Shown here in pieces: positions 33,211-40,446 of a DNA stretch of 64,000 bases. The stretch is from the NCBI RefSeq assembly GCF_021088345.1, contig NZ_CP088156.1, positions 4,836,001 to 4,900,000 of the forward strand, read 5' to 3'. The translations under genes were made by a program, and so were the position numbers. Numbering within the stretch: the first letter of the stretch is position 1; every line of letters begins with the position of its first letter. The DNA is from Bradyrhizobium ontarionense (GTDB lineage Bacteria; Pseudomonadota; Alphaproteobacteria; Rhizobiales; Xanthobacteraceae). The notes beneath the pieces are model-generated. The model saw only the letters and a list, made by a program, of their open reading frames with translations. It was not told the origin of the DNA and ran no database searches.

Positions 33211-34241
33211 GTCATCTCCTTGCTCCAGCGATCGACCCAGCCGGCGCGGTTCTTGGCGACGAAGGCCCAGTCCGGCGCGAACAGCGCCGCCGGATCCGGG
33301 AAGCCGGCCGGGCGCGGCGTCGCCTGGTTGGTCGGTGCGACGAAGGCCTTCTCGGCGAGGATGGTCTGCGCTTCCGGGCTGAGGAAGAACTCGATCACGG
33401 CGTCGGCGAGATCGCCGGCCGGTCCGCCAGCCACCTTGGCGATGCCCGACGGCATCGCGAAGCCGCCGTCCGCCGGGATCGCGAGATCGACCGGCGAGCC
33501 GTCGGCCTTGCGGATCAGCGTGTAGGCCGAGAACTGGCCGCCGATCATCCAGGCCTCACCCTGCTCCAAGAGATTGATGGCCTGCGGCGCGTTGGTATAG
33601 ACGTTCAGGAGATTGGCCTTCAGGCTCTTCACCTTCTTGAAGGCGACGTCGATCTCGTATTGCGCCTCCTTGTAGGGCTTGCCGGTCTCGAGATGCGCGG
33701 CCGCCAGCAGCGCCCAGAAGCCTTCGGTATTCGACAGCGACGGCACGATGATCTTGGACTCGTATTTCGTGTCCCAAAGATCCGCCCAGCTGGCGGGCGG
33801 CGTCTTCATGCGCTTGGTGGAATAGGCGATGCCGGCCCACGGCTTCTGGTAGTTGGCCCACAGCCCGTCCTGGTGCACGGCGCCGTCGACCAGCTTGCCG
33901 AGATTGGGAATCGCCGACGACGACATCTTGGTGATCAGGCCCTCGGCCGCGGCCGGCAGCATCACCGGATCGTCCATGATCACGACCGAGATCTTGGGGC
34001 TCGCTTTGTCGGCCTGCATCTTCTGCAGGTTGGTCAGCGAGTTCGTTCCTTCATAGAGCACCTTGCAGTCGAGCTTCTTCTCCAGCACCGGAAACAGGTC
34101 GGCGTTGAAATATTTCGCGGCACCGGCGGGACCGCCGATCACGATCTCTTTCGGAGCGGCGCGCACCAGCGCGGGCGCGGCGAAGGTGGCAGCGAACGCC
34201 GCACCGGTCTTCAGGAGGCTGCGTCGGGAGAAGGCATGCAT
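33207..34241 (-). CDS. ABC transporter substrate-binding protein, PotD-like (Tat signal)
   Basis: A 344-residue periplasmic binding protein. It begins MHAFSRRSLLKTGAAFAATFAAPALVRA, a twin-arginine signal (SRRSLLK) that implies export in the folded state. The mature part follows the family 1 bacterial extracellular binding-protein pattern (VLYEGTNSLTNLQKM, AWMIGGQFSAYTLIRK, AVIEFFLSPEAQTILAEKAF). The ATG at 34241 is chosen because it opens the signal; the frame itself runs to 34367. It is the first gene of the importer operon, facing the GntR-type regulator gene. The ligand is unknown. Confidence 0.9.
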   Translation of the reverse strand: MHAFSRRSLLKTGAAFAATFAAPALVRAAPKEIVIGGPAGAAKYFNADLFPVLEKKLDCKVLYEGTNSLTNLQKMQADKASPKISVVIMDDPVMLPAAAEGLITKMSSSAIPNLGKLVDGAVHQDGLWANYQKPWAGIAYSTKRMKTPPASWADLWDTKYESKIIVPSLSNTEGFWALLAAAHLETGKPYKEAQYEIDVAFKKVKSLKANLLNVYTNAPQAINLLEQGEAWMIGGQFSAYTLIRKADGSPVDLAIPADGGFAMPSGIAKVAGGPAGDLADAVIEFFLSPEAQTILAEKAFVAPTNQATPRPAGFPDPAALFAPDWAFVAKNRAGWVDRWSKEMT

Positions 34242-34301
34242 GAGAGGATCCCGTGTGAGCTGTCGCGAGAGGTACGGGAGATGCTCAGCAAGCGCCGTGC
34301 C

Positions 34302-34315
34302 AAATGTGCACATTT
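34302..34315. promoter_or_regulatory. Palindromic operator 1 for the divergent GntR regulator
   Basis: AAATGTGCACATTT is a perfect 14-base palindrome. On the minus strand a TATAAA hexamer (34315-34320) abuts it, so a bound protein would block transcription of the importer operon. Its core recurs at 34385-34396. FCD-type GntR regulators typically bind TGT...ACA palindromes. Confidence 0.7.
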
Positions 34316-34384
34316 TTATATTTTGTCGTGGGATCAATTGATTGAGCAAATTTCGTTGCCGGCCCACTGACCCGGGCGGGGCAG

Positions 34385-34396
34385 AATGTGCACATT
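34385..34396. promoter_or_regulatory. Palindromic operator 2 for the divergent GntR regulator
   Basis: AATGTGCACATT shares a 12-base perfect palindrome with operator 1. Centres are 82 bases apart, close to eight helical turns, so both sites face the same side of the helix. It is followed by TTTTGGAGG and lies upstream of the regulator's start, consistent with autoregulation. Confidence 0.7.
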
Positions 34397-34440
34397 TTTT
34401 GGAGGTGACGTGCCGCGCCTTTGGGCCTAGCTACAGCGCC

Positions 34441-35184
34441 ATGGCGATGCGAGCGCAGCGAATCGGGAAGGCCAATCCCGCCGAGGACGAGGCGGTGTAT
34501 CAGGCCATTCTGCGCGCGCTGCTCGAGGGTAAGCTGAGGGCCGGCACCAAGCTCGCCGAGACGCCGCTGGCTGCCATCTTCGGCGTGTCGCGCGAGCGCA
34601 TCCGCAAAGTGCTGCACCGGCTCGGCGCCGAGCGGCGGCTGGAGATGATCCCGAACCGCGGCGCACGGGTGCCGCAGCCGACGCTCGATGACGTCAGAAG
34701 CGTCTACGAGGCGCATCGCGTGCTCGAGGCCGGCGTGCTGAGCCAGCTGGTACTGCGGATCGACGATCGTTTGCTCGCGCGGCTCGACGCGCATCTCGAG
34801 GAGGAGCGCGCGGCGGCGCGGCGCGGCGATCGCGCCGCTTCGGTGCGGCTCTCCGGCGCCTTCCATGTCCATCTCGTCGACTCCATTGGCAATCCGGAAT
34901 TGTCGCGCATGCTCGGAGACCTGCTCAGCCGCTCCTCGGTGATGGTGTCGGTGTACGAGCCGGCGGCGCAGTCGATCTGCGCCGTCGACGAGCACGGCGC
35001 GATCGTCGCCGCGCTGCGCGAGCGTGACGTGATGCGCGCGATCGCGGTGTCGCGCGAGCATTTCCTGCATGTCGAGGGCCGGCTGCGGCTCGACGAGGCT
35101 TCAGACTCCGGCGGCGAGGATCTCGCGGACATCTTCGCGCCGGTGAAACCACTCCGCCGCAGGGCGCGATCAGCGCAGTCGTAA
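34441..35184 (+). CDS. GntR-family transcriptional regulator with FCD domain
   Basis: A 247-residue regulator. Residues about 15-80 form the winged helix (AVYQAILRALLEGKLRAG, then LAAIFGVSRERIRKVLHRL), with the GntR-type wing. Residues about 90-225 are the helical FCD ligand-binding domain (VYEAHRVLEAGVL ... FHVHLVDSIGNPELSRMLGDL), whose His/Asp residues usually bind a metal and carboxylate ligand. It is divergent from the importer operon and most likely controls it and itself through the two palindromes. No good ribosome site lies just before ATG 34441; a GGAGG at 34401 is too far, so the start is uncertain. Confidence 0.88.
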   Translation: MAMRAQRIGKANPAEDEAVYQAILRALLEGKLRAGTKLAETPLAAIFGVSRERIRKVLHRLGAERRLEMIPNRGARVPQPTLDDVRSVYEAHRVLEAGVLSQLVLRIDDRLLARLDAHLEEERAAARRGDRAASVRLSGAFHVHLVDSIGNPELSRMLGDLLSRSSVMVSVYEPAAQSICAVDEHGAIVAALRERDVMRAIAVSREHFLHVEGRLRLDEASDSGGEDLADIFAPVKPLRRRARSAQS

Positions 35185-35203
35185 CGACTGCGCCTGCTCA
35201 CGA

Positions 35204-36817
35204 TCACGTCCTCGGCACATTGTTCGACGGCGCGCACCAGGGCAGCGCCATCAGTGGCATGTAGTAGCCGTTCCACGCGCAGACGTCCTCGGGACCCTTG
35301 CGCTTGAGCGCCATCTTGACCGGCTCGGCCTGGCTGATGCCGACATGGAGCACGAGCAGCGCGGCGCCGATCGGATAGGCCAAACGGGAGAAGCGCAGGT
35401 CCGACAGCCGATCGAGCAGGACCATGCCGGCGAGGATGATCAGCGGATCGGTGAAGACGAAATACTCGACCTTCAGGCCGCGGCGGACGCCGAGCGTATC
35501 GATGCCGACAGCGGCCAACATCAGCAGCGTTGCCTGCAGCGCGGCCTGCCGGTCGCCACGGCGCCAGGCCATCACGATGCCGGGAATGATCAGCCACGTC
35601 AGGAACACCGCCGGCCGGGCCGACGATTGCAGCACGAAAGTGTAGCGCCTGACGACGCCGAGCACGCCGGACAGCAACAGGCCGATCGCTCCTGTGACGC
35701 TGCCTGCGGCTTCCGGCGCATCGACATAGGTGATCATCTTCTCCAGCGGATTGAGCACGACGACGACGTCGTTGATGTCGTAGCTCAGATCCAGCGCGAG
35801 CAGGCCGAGGCCTGCGCCTGCGACCACCGCCAGCATCGCGGCCGTGGTTTCGGCTGCGCTCACGCGCCACAGCCGCGCAAAGCCGATCATGCCGGCAGCG
35901 ATGACGCCGAGCAGCGCCAGCTGATAGACGCCGAAGCGGCCGAGCAGCAGCGGCTTGAGGCCGGCGGCGGTTGCGTTGGCCGGATCGAATCCGGCGGCGA
36001 CCAGCGGCCACGCGGTCATCGCAGAGGCCAGCGCGGCCATCGCCGCGATCAGCACGGCCGCCCACGCACGCGACGTCCGCCAGAACGGCATGCTTGCGCT
36101 CGCCGCGTTGCCGAACGGCAGCGTCAGCACAGGGATCGCTGCGATCAGCAGGATCGCATGCACCTTGTTCTCCAGGCCGAGCACGCAGAGCGCGGCTGCA
36201 AGCCCGACCGCAGCAGGACGCCAGGGGCCGGCGCGGCGCGCCACGATGATCAGGATCATCAAGGCAAGAATGCAGAACGACGCCGCGATCATCTCGCTGC
36301 GCAGGATCCGCAGGTGCATCTGCACGCCGCCGGAGAAGGCGAAAGCGGTGACGGCGAGAATGGCGATGCGCCAATCCGACACCAGCCGGCGTGCCAGACA
36401 GGCGAAAGAGAGAATGATGGCGCTGGCCGTAAGCAATGCGGCGATACGGCCGGCATGGACGGCACTGGTCATCGCCGCGTCGAAGCCGGCGCGATCCGCC
36501 GGCGAGGGGATCGCCGACAAGGTCCAGGCGTCGAGCAGGCCGAGACGGTGCAGCGAGGCGAACCAGGACTTGACCGAGAGGATGGTGAGATAGGCCGGGT
36601 GATCGAAGAACACCTGCGCGCCGCCATCGTTCATGGCGAGCGCGTTGTAGATCACCATGAAGTCCATGTCGGCGTTGCGCCAATACGCGGTGAAATAGCC
36701 GACGAGGAAGAACGAGACGAGCGACAGCAGCAGCGCCACGGCGACGCCGCCGCGCCAACCGAAGCGCGCGAGACGGTCGAGCGCGTCACGGGACGGAGCC
36801 GATGCTCCTGTGACCAT
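35204..36817 (-). CDS. Multi-pass membrane protein, GT39/ArnT-like
   Basis: A 537-residue protein with about 11-12 transmembrane segments. After the first helix a loop contains YFTAYWRNADMDFMVIYNAL, acidic residues placed as in GT-C/GT39 lipid-dependent glycosyltransferases. Such enzymes use polyprenyl-phosphate sugars in the periplasm; the call is by topology. The adjacent methyltransferase-GT2 protein has a dolichol/polyprenyl-phosphate mannosyltransferase-like domain that could supply such a donor. The frame extends to 36946, but those residues (MAGLDPAIHV...) come from a dispersed repeat; ATG 36817 lies just outside it. Confidence 0.7.
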   Translation of the reverse strand: MVTGASAPSRDALDRLARFGWRGGVAVALLLSLVSFFLVGYFTAYWRNADMDFMVIYNALAMNDGGAQVFFDHPAYLTILSVKSWFASLHRLGLLDAWTLSAIPSPADRAGFDAAMTSAVHAGRIAALLTASAIILSFACLARRLVSDWRIAILAVTAFAFSGGVQMHLRILRSEMIAASFCILALMILIIVARRAGPWRPAAVGLAAALCVLGLENKVHAILLIAAIPVLTLPFGNAASASMPFWRTSRAWAAVLIAAMAALASAMTAWPLVAAGFDPANATAAGLKPLLLGRFGVYQLALLGVIAAGMIGFARLWRVSAAETTAAMLAVVAGAGLGLLALDLSYDINDVVVVLNPLEKMITYVDAPEAAGSVTGAIGLLLSGVLGVVRRYTFVLQSSARPAVFLTWLIIPGIVMAWRRGDRQAALQATLLMLAAVGIDTLGVRRGLKVEYFVFTDPLIILAGMVLLDRLSDLRFSRLAYPIGAALLVLHVGISQAEPVKMALKRKGPEDVCAWNGYYMPLMALPWCAPSNNVPRT

Positions 36818-36823
36818 TGTCGC

Positions 36824-36950
36824 CGTCATGCGCGGGCTTGTCCCGCCTGCGCGGCCGAAGCCGCTTCGGCGCGGCGGAGGCCCGCGCATCCACGTCTGCT
36901 CCTTTCGGCGCAGGAAGACGTGGATGGCCGGGTCAAGCCCGGCCATGACG
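36824..36950. repeat. MITE-like inverted repeat (127 bp)
   Basis: The ends CGTCATGCGCGGGCTTGTCCCG and the reverse of CGGGTCAAGCCCGGCCATGACG match at 19-20 of 22 positions, and inner arms (CATCCACGTCTGC / AAGACGTGGATGG) pair as well. This is the type of repeat that is common in rhizobial genomes and is often wrongly translated as MAGLDPAIHV. It separates the membrane protein gene from the fusion glycosyltransferase gene. Confidence 0.8.
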
Positions 36951-37018
36951 ATGTGGAAACAGTTGCAACCGCTTCATGCTCCGTCGCGGCTGGCCCGCAG
37001 GCGCAGACCTCAACCATC

Positions 37019-38527
37019 TCAGATCGCCTTGATCTTGAAGAAGGCGAACACGACCATCTTGAGCAGCATCCAGCCGTGGCGGAAGCGCGAGATCTGGGTC
37101 TCGCCGTAGCTGCGCGCGGCATAGCGGATCGGCAGGTCGATCGTCTTCAGGTTCAGCTTGGAGGCGCCGAAGATCAGATCGAAATCGCCGAACGGATCGA
37201 AATCGCCGAAATAGGCCTTGCCGGCCTTGAGCCGCTGATAGTCGCTGCGGCGCAGCACCTTGGTGCCGCACAAGGTGTCGGTGTAGCGCTGATTCAACAG
37301 CCACGAGAACAGATAGGAGAACGTCTTGTTGGCGATGAGATTGAGGAAGCGCATCGCGCCCTCGTCCATCGGATAAACCAGCCGCGAGCCGTTGATGAAC
37401 TCGCCCTTGCCGGAGCGCAGCGCCTCGAAGAATTTCGGCAGCTGCTCCGGCGGCATGGTGAGGTCGGCATCGAGGATCATCAGCACGTCGCCGCGCGCGG
37501 CATCGAACGCCGTGAACACCGCGTCGGCCTTGCCCTTGCCGGGCTGGCGCATCAGCTTGATGTCGTGATCGGGGAACGCCTGGCGCACCCGCTCCATCTC
37601 CTCATAGGTGCCGTCCCTGCTGTGGCCCTCGATGAAGATGAGCTCGATGTCAGGACAGAACGCGGCGATGCGCTGCACCGCAGGCTCGATGTTGCCGCGC
37701 TCATTGCGCGCGGGCACGACGACCGTCGCCGAGCGGACATCGTCGGTCACGCAGCGCATCGAGCGCGCCACCAGATAATGCCGCAGCGACAGCGCGCGCA
37801 AGCCCGGCAGCACGCTGAGGAAGCGGTTGGCGAAGCGGCCGAGGCCGTACAGCCGCAGCGGCGACAGCACGCGCTGCTCGGATTTCACCGGGTCGAAATC
37901 CGCGAGCTGCGCGAGATTGCGCAGGTCCGCCGGTGACAGCACGTTCTGCTCCGGCTGCGGCATGCGCAGGCCCATCGCCTCCGCCGCCTTCAGCAGCGGA
38001 TACCAGAGGTGCGAGAAGTAGCCGATGACGAGCCGGGTCTCGCGCGTGCACAGCGGATGCAGCTGTTCGATGAACTGCTGGCAGTCGTCGAGCGAGCCGA
38101 TGGTGTCCAGCACCAGGATGACGTCGAACGGACCGGTGACGGCCGCAAGCGTGGCCGGATCCTCGGCATCGCCGGCGATGAAGGTGAGTCCCGGGTGGCG
38201 GGTGCGGGCGATCGCGATCTGCTTGTCGCTGAAATCGATGCCGACGCCGTAGGACGGCGCCAGCGCCGCCAAGGTGTCGCCGAGACCGCAGCCGATCTCC
38301 AGCACCCGGCTGCCCGGAGGAATCAGGAAGCGGAGATAGCACGCGTCCTCGCCATGGAAGAACGCCGCCTTGTCGCGCCAGCCGGCGCGTTCATCGGCAA
38401 AGCGGTTGGCGTGGTCGAGGATGGCGGCCTTGCGCGGCGACAGCGCCTTTGGCGCAGGCGCCGCCATCGCCGCGGCCTGCGGCCGCTCGTGCTCGTCCTG
38501 CCGGGCCGGGTCGTCCAACTCTGCCAC
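37019..38527 (-). CDS. SAM methyltransferase fused to GT2 glycosyltransferase
   Basis: A 502-residue two-domain protein. Residues about 65-185 are a class I methyltransferase: VLEIGCGLGDTLAAL (motif I), GVGIDFSDKQI (motif II) and FDVILVLDTIGSLDD (post-motif). Residues about 265-470 are a GT2 domain of the dolichyl-phosphate mannosyltransferase type: TVVVPARNERGNI, LIFIEGHSRDGT, and the DAD metal motif in VLMILDADLTM, then FINGSRLVYPM and CGTKVLRR. Both active sites look intact. Combined transfer and methylation of a sugar or lipid-linked intermediate is plausible. It is upstream of, and in the same direction as, the GT39-like gene, with about 200 bases and a repeat between them. Confidence 0.88.
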   Translation of the reverse strand: MAELDDPARQDEHERPQAAAMAAPAPKALSPRKAAILDHANRFADERAGWRDKAAFFHGEDACYLRFLIPPGSRVLEIGCGLGDTLAALAPSYGVGIDFSDKQIAIARTRHPGLTFIAGDAEDPATLAAVTGPFDVILVLDTIGSLDDCQQFIEQLHPLCTRETRLVIGYFSHLWYPLLKAAEAMGLRMPQPEQNVLSPADLRNLAQLADFDPVKSEQRVLSPLRLYGLGRFANRFLSVLPGLRALSLRHYLVARSMRCVTDDVRSATVVVPARNERGNIEPAVQRIAAFCPDIELIFIEGHSRDGTYEEMERVRQAFPDHDIKLMRQPGKGKADAVFTAFDAARGDVLMILDADLTMPPEQLPKFFEALRSGKGEFINGSRLVYPMDEGAMRFLNLIANKTFSYLFSWLLNQRYTDTLCGTKVLRRSDYQRLKAGKAYFGDFDPFGDFDLIFGASKLNLKTIDLPIRYAARSYGETQISRFRHGWMLLKMVVFAFFKIKAI

Positions 38528-38728
38528 CTGGTACCATCCTCGTTAGGGTTTCGCGCCTCTCTAGGCCAGCCGGGTTGGGCGGAGTCAAGGCCGCTCGGCG
38601 AGGTCCTCCGCTCTGGTCAGTCGGCGCGAGGAGCGCTCCAGCAACCGAACGAAAACGAGACAGCCGCAATCGTTCACGCGGCGCGTGTCGCGCCCGGGCT
38701 TTGCGATTCATTCGCGCTCTCGACGTGG

Positions 38729-39060
38729 GAGGGCGCAGGGAAGGCCGGGAGCCTGCCGCCCCCATGGCCCGCCTGCACAAGAATAAGCAGGCGGCAGTCA
38801 CCACAGGTTCGGCTGAGACATCCCGGCCTTCCCCGCGCGATGGTCTTAACGGCTGCTCCGCGCTCTCCCCGGGGACCGGGCTTGGCCCCCGTCACCCGCG
38901 ACGACGCACGAACGTCGTCACGAGCTTGGCGCCAGCATCGGGGCGCCAGGACCACACGGCTTGACCGTCCGCGCGCTGCCAGTCGTCGTGCACAAAGCAC
39001 CTGGCAGGCCCGCGGCCACCGCTCCCCGCCTCTACGTATCGTGACGACGCGTACGCCCCT
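38729..39060 (+). repeat. Dispersed repeat of about 385 bp, interrupted copy, left part
   Basis: Matches 14746-15077 with some indels. It runs from GAGGGCGCAGGGAAGGCCGG to GACGCGTACGCCCCT, where the IS110 element begins. The remainder resumes at 40375. The region 38528-38728 upstream has no recognisable gene or signal. Confidence 0.85.
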
Positions 39061-39086
39061 TGTGTTCAGAAAGTCTGCCAGAATGC

Positions 39087-39241
39087 GCGAACGGGCGGTT
39101 CTCGCAAAACCGCCCGTCGCTGGATCTGAGCCCGTTACGCCCCAAACGCGGCAGAGCCTGTATCAGAGCGAGGGACAGCTCCGGTGATCTTCCTCAACCC
39201 GAACAGTTGCAAGGGCTTCGAGCCCATACAAGGCAAGGAAG
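39087..39241 (+). ncRNA. Candidate bridge RNA of the IS110 element
   Basis: Three structures follow in order. (a) 5' hairpin ACGGGCGGTT/AACCGCCCGT, 39091-39100 with 39108-39117, a perfect 10 bp stem. (b) Target-binding loop closed by TCTGA/TCAGA (39125-39129, 39163-39167); inside, TACGCCCC (39136-39143) equals the left target strand at 39052-39059, and GCAGAG (39151-39156) is complementary to CTCTGC at the right junction. (c) Donor-binding loop closed by CTTCCT/AGGAAG (39189-39194, 39236-39241); inside, ACAGTTGC (39203-39210) equals the element's right end at 40368-40375, a small hairpin GGGCT-TCG-AGCCC follows, then ATACAAG (39226-39232) pairs with CTTGTGT at the left end (39059-39065) with one G-U. 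This is the layout of the IS621 bridge RNA. RNA ends are not known. Confidence 0.75.
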
Positions 39242-39248
39242 GGAGTGG

Positions 39249-40217
39249 ATGATGACACAAATCGTAAACGGTGTCGCTGGCATCGATGTCGCCAAGGACA
39301 AGGTCGACGGCTGCATTCGCAAGCTCGGCTTACGGCAGACGTTCCCGAGCAGTTCGCACGGGCACCGCCAGCTCATGGCCTTGCTTCGCAAGCACAAGGT
39401 GACAAAGGCCGTCATGGAGGCCAGCGGCGGCTATGAGCGCGAATGGGCCAAGGCGCTGCGCGAGGCGGGGATAGAGGTGCGGATCGTTGATCCCAAACGG
39501 GTTCGCAGCTTCGCCTTGTCGGCGGGTCGACTGGCGAAGAACGATACGATCGACGCAGAGATGATCGCCTGGTTCGCCGAGACGTTCGACGAGGCACCGA
39601 GCCAGACCTACGATGCTGCACGCGAGGAACTGGCGGGGCTGGTGAAAGCGCGCAAGAACCTGATGGATCTGAAAACCCGTTTGCAGAACCAGAACGAGCA
39701 TGTTGTACCGGGATTGGCGCAGAAGGCCCATTCCCAGGTGTTGAAGATGCTCGCGGCCCAGATTGCAAAGCTCGAGGCTGCGATCTCCGCCAAGGTCAAG
39801 GCGACACCGGAATTTGCCGAGCGCGCCAAGATCATCGAAAGTGTGCCGGGGCTTGCCGGCACGACCTCCGCGCTTCTCATTGCAGGAGCGCCGGAGCTCG
39901 GCAAGGTGAGTGACAGGATCGCCGCTGCCCTGATCGGCGTTGCCCCTTATGACGACGACAGCGGCAAGCGCCGCGGCGAGCGTCACATCAAGGGCGGACG
40001 ACGTTGGGTGAGAAACGGCCTGTTCCTTCCCTGCCTCGGCGCAGCGACGCAACACAATCCGGTGCTCAGCGCCTACTATGAGCGCCTCATCGCCAAGGGC
40101 AAGGAGCCAAAAGTGGCGCTCATCGCATGCATGCGCAAGCTGATCATCATCCTCAACACGATGATCGCTCGCGGTGAGAGGTGGAATCCCAAGCCGCTAC
40201 GGACCGCGGTGAGCTGA
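39249..40217 (+). CDS. IS110-family transposase/recombinase (DEDD + serine)
   Basis: A 322-residue recombinase. The N-terminal RuvC-like DEDD domain shows D13 (GIDVAKDK), E57 (VMEASGGYE), and D99/D102 (KNDTIDAEM). A central coiled coil (about 125-190) leads to the Transposase_20 domain (SVPGLAGTTSALLI ... ALIGVAPYDDDSGKRRGERHIKGG), with the presumed catalytic S238 in DSGK. All catalytic residues are present and the frame is intact, so it may be active. ATG 39249 follows AAGGAAGGGAG. The frame is open to 39060 but that part encodes the bridge RNA. The ribosome site overlaps the last bridge-RNA stem. Confidence 0.93.
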   Translation: MMTQIVNGVAGIDVAKDKVDGCIRKLGLRQTFPSSSHGHRQLMALLRKHKVTKAVMEASGGYEREWAKALREAGIEVRIVDPKRVRSFALSAGRLAKNDTIDAEMIAWFAETFDEAPSQTYDAAREELAGLVKARKNLMDLKTRLQNQNEHVVPGLAQKAHSQVLKMLAAQIAKLEAAISAKVKATPEFAERAKIIESVPGLAGTTSALLIAGAPELGKVSDRIAAALIGVAPYDDDSGKRRGERHIKGGRRWVRNGLFLPCLGAATQHNPVLSAYYERLIAKGKEPKVALIACMRKLIIILNTMIARGERWNPKPLRTAVS

Positions 40218-40374
40218 TCGAGCGCTCTACCGCGCTCGGTCCACGACCGAGCGCATGCCAAGTCCTCAGGACGGCGAGCGGACGGGGTCAAGGCCTTCAG
40301 CCGCCGAAGGCGGGGGCGCGTCTCGCGCCAGCCTTGAGGCCGGCCGTTCGCCGGCCTACCTCTCAGCACAGTTG

Positions 40375-40428
40375 CTCTGCATGAGGACGGGATGTGCGAA
40401 TACAGCCATTATTTCGGAAAAAAAGCAA
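40375..40428 (+). repeat. Dispersed repeat, interrupted copy, right part
   Basis: CTCTGCATGAGGACGGGATG continues the repeat exactly where 39060 left off, and the similarity to 15076-15130 fades near AAGCAA. The bases between the recombinase stop (40217) and 40374 are the IS right end and show no gene. Confidence 0.8.
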
Positions 40429-40446
40429 GATAAATCTCAGGCGGTC

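Larger units (their letters stand above)
39061..40376 (+). mobile_element. IS110-family insertion sequence (about 1316 bp)
   Basis: Comparison of the interrupted repeat (38729-39060 + 40375-40428) with the intact copy (14746-15130) fixes the ends. The left junction is ...ACGCCCCT|TGTGTTCAG and the right junction ...CACAGTTG|CTCTGCATG. Only CT is shared, so there is no long target duplication and no terminal inverted repeat, as expected of IS110 elements. The element has 188 non-coding bases at the left, one recombinase gene, and about 157 non-coding bases at the right. The long left end is that of the IS110 subgroup rather than IS1111. Confidence 0.88.

Noticed and set aside
35345..37936. A plus-strand open frame of 863 codons
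   Set aside because: It covers two genes with clear domains on the minus strand. Its residues are His/Arg/Gln/Asp-rich, the usual mirror of GC-rich coding DNA, and it has no motif.
40218..40374. Bridge RNA in the IS110 right end (IS1111 style)
   Set aside because: No segment here matches the target flanks and no two-loop fold was seen, while the left end satisfies both.
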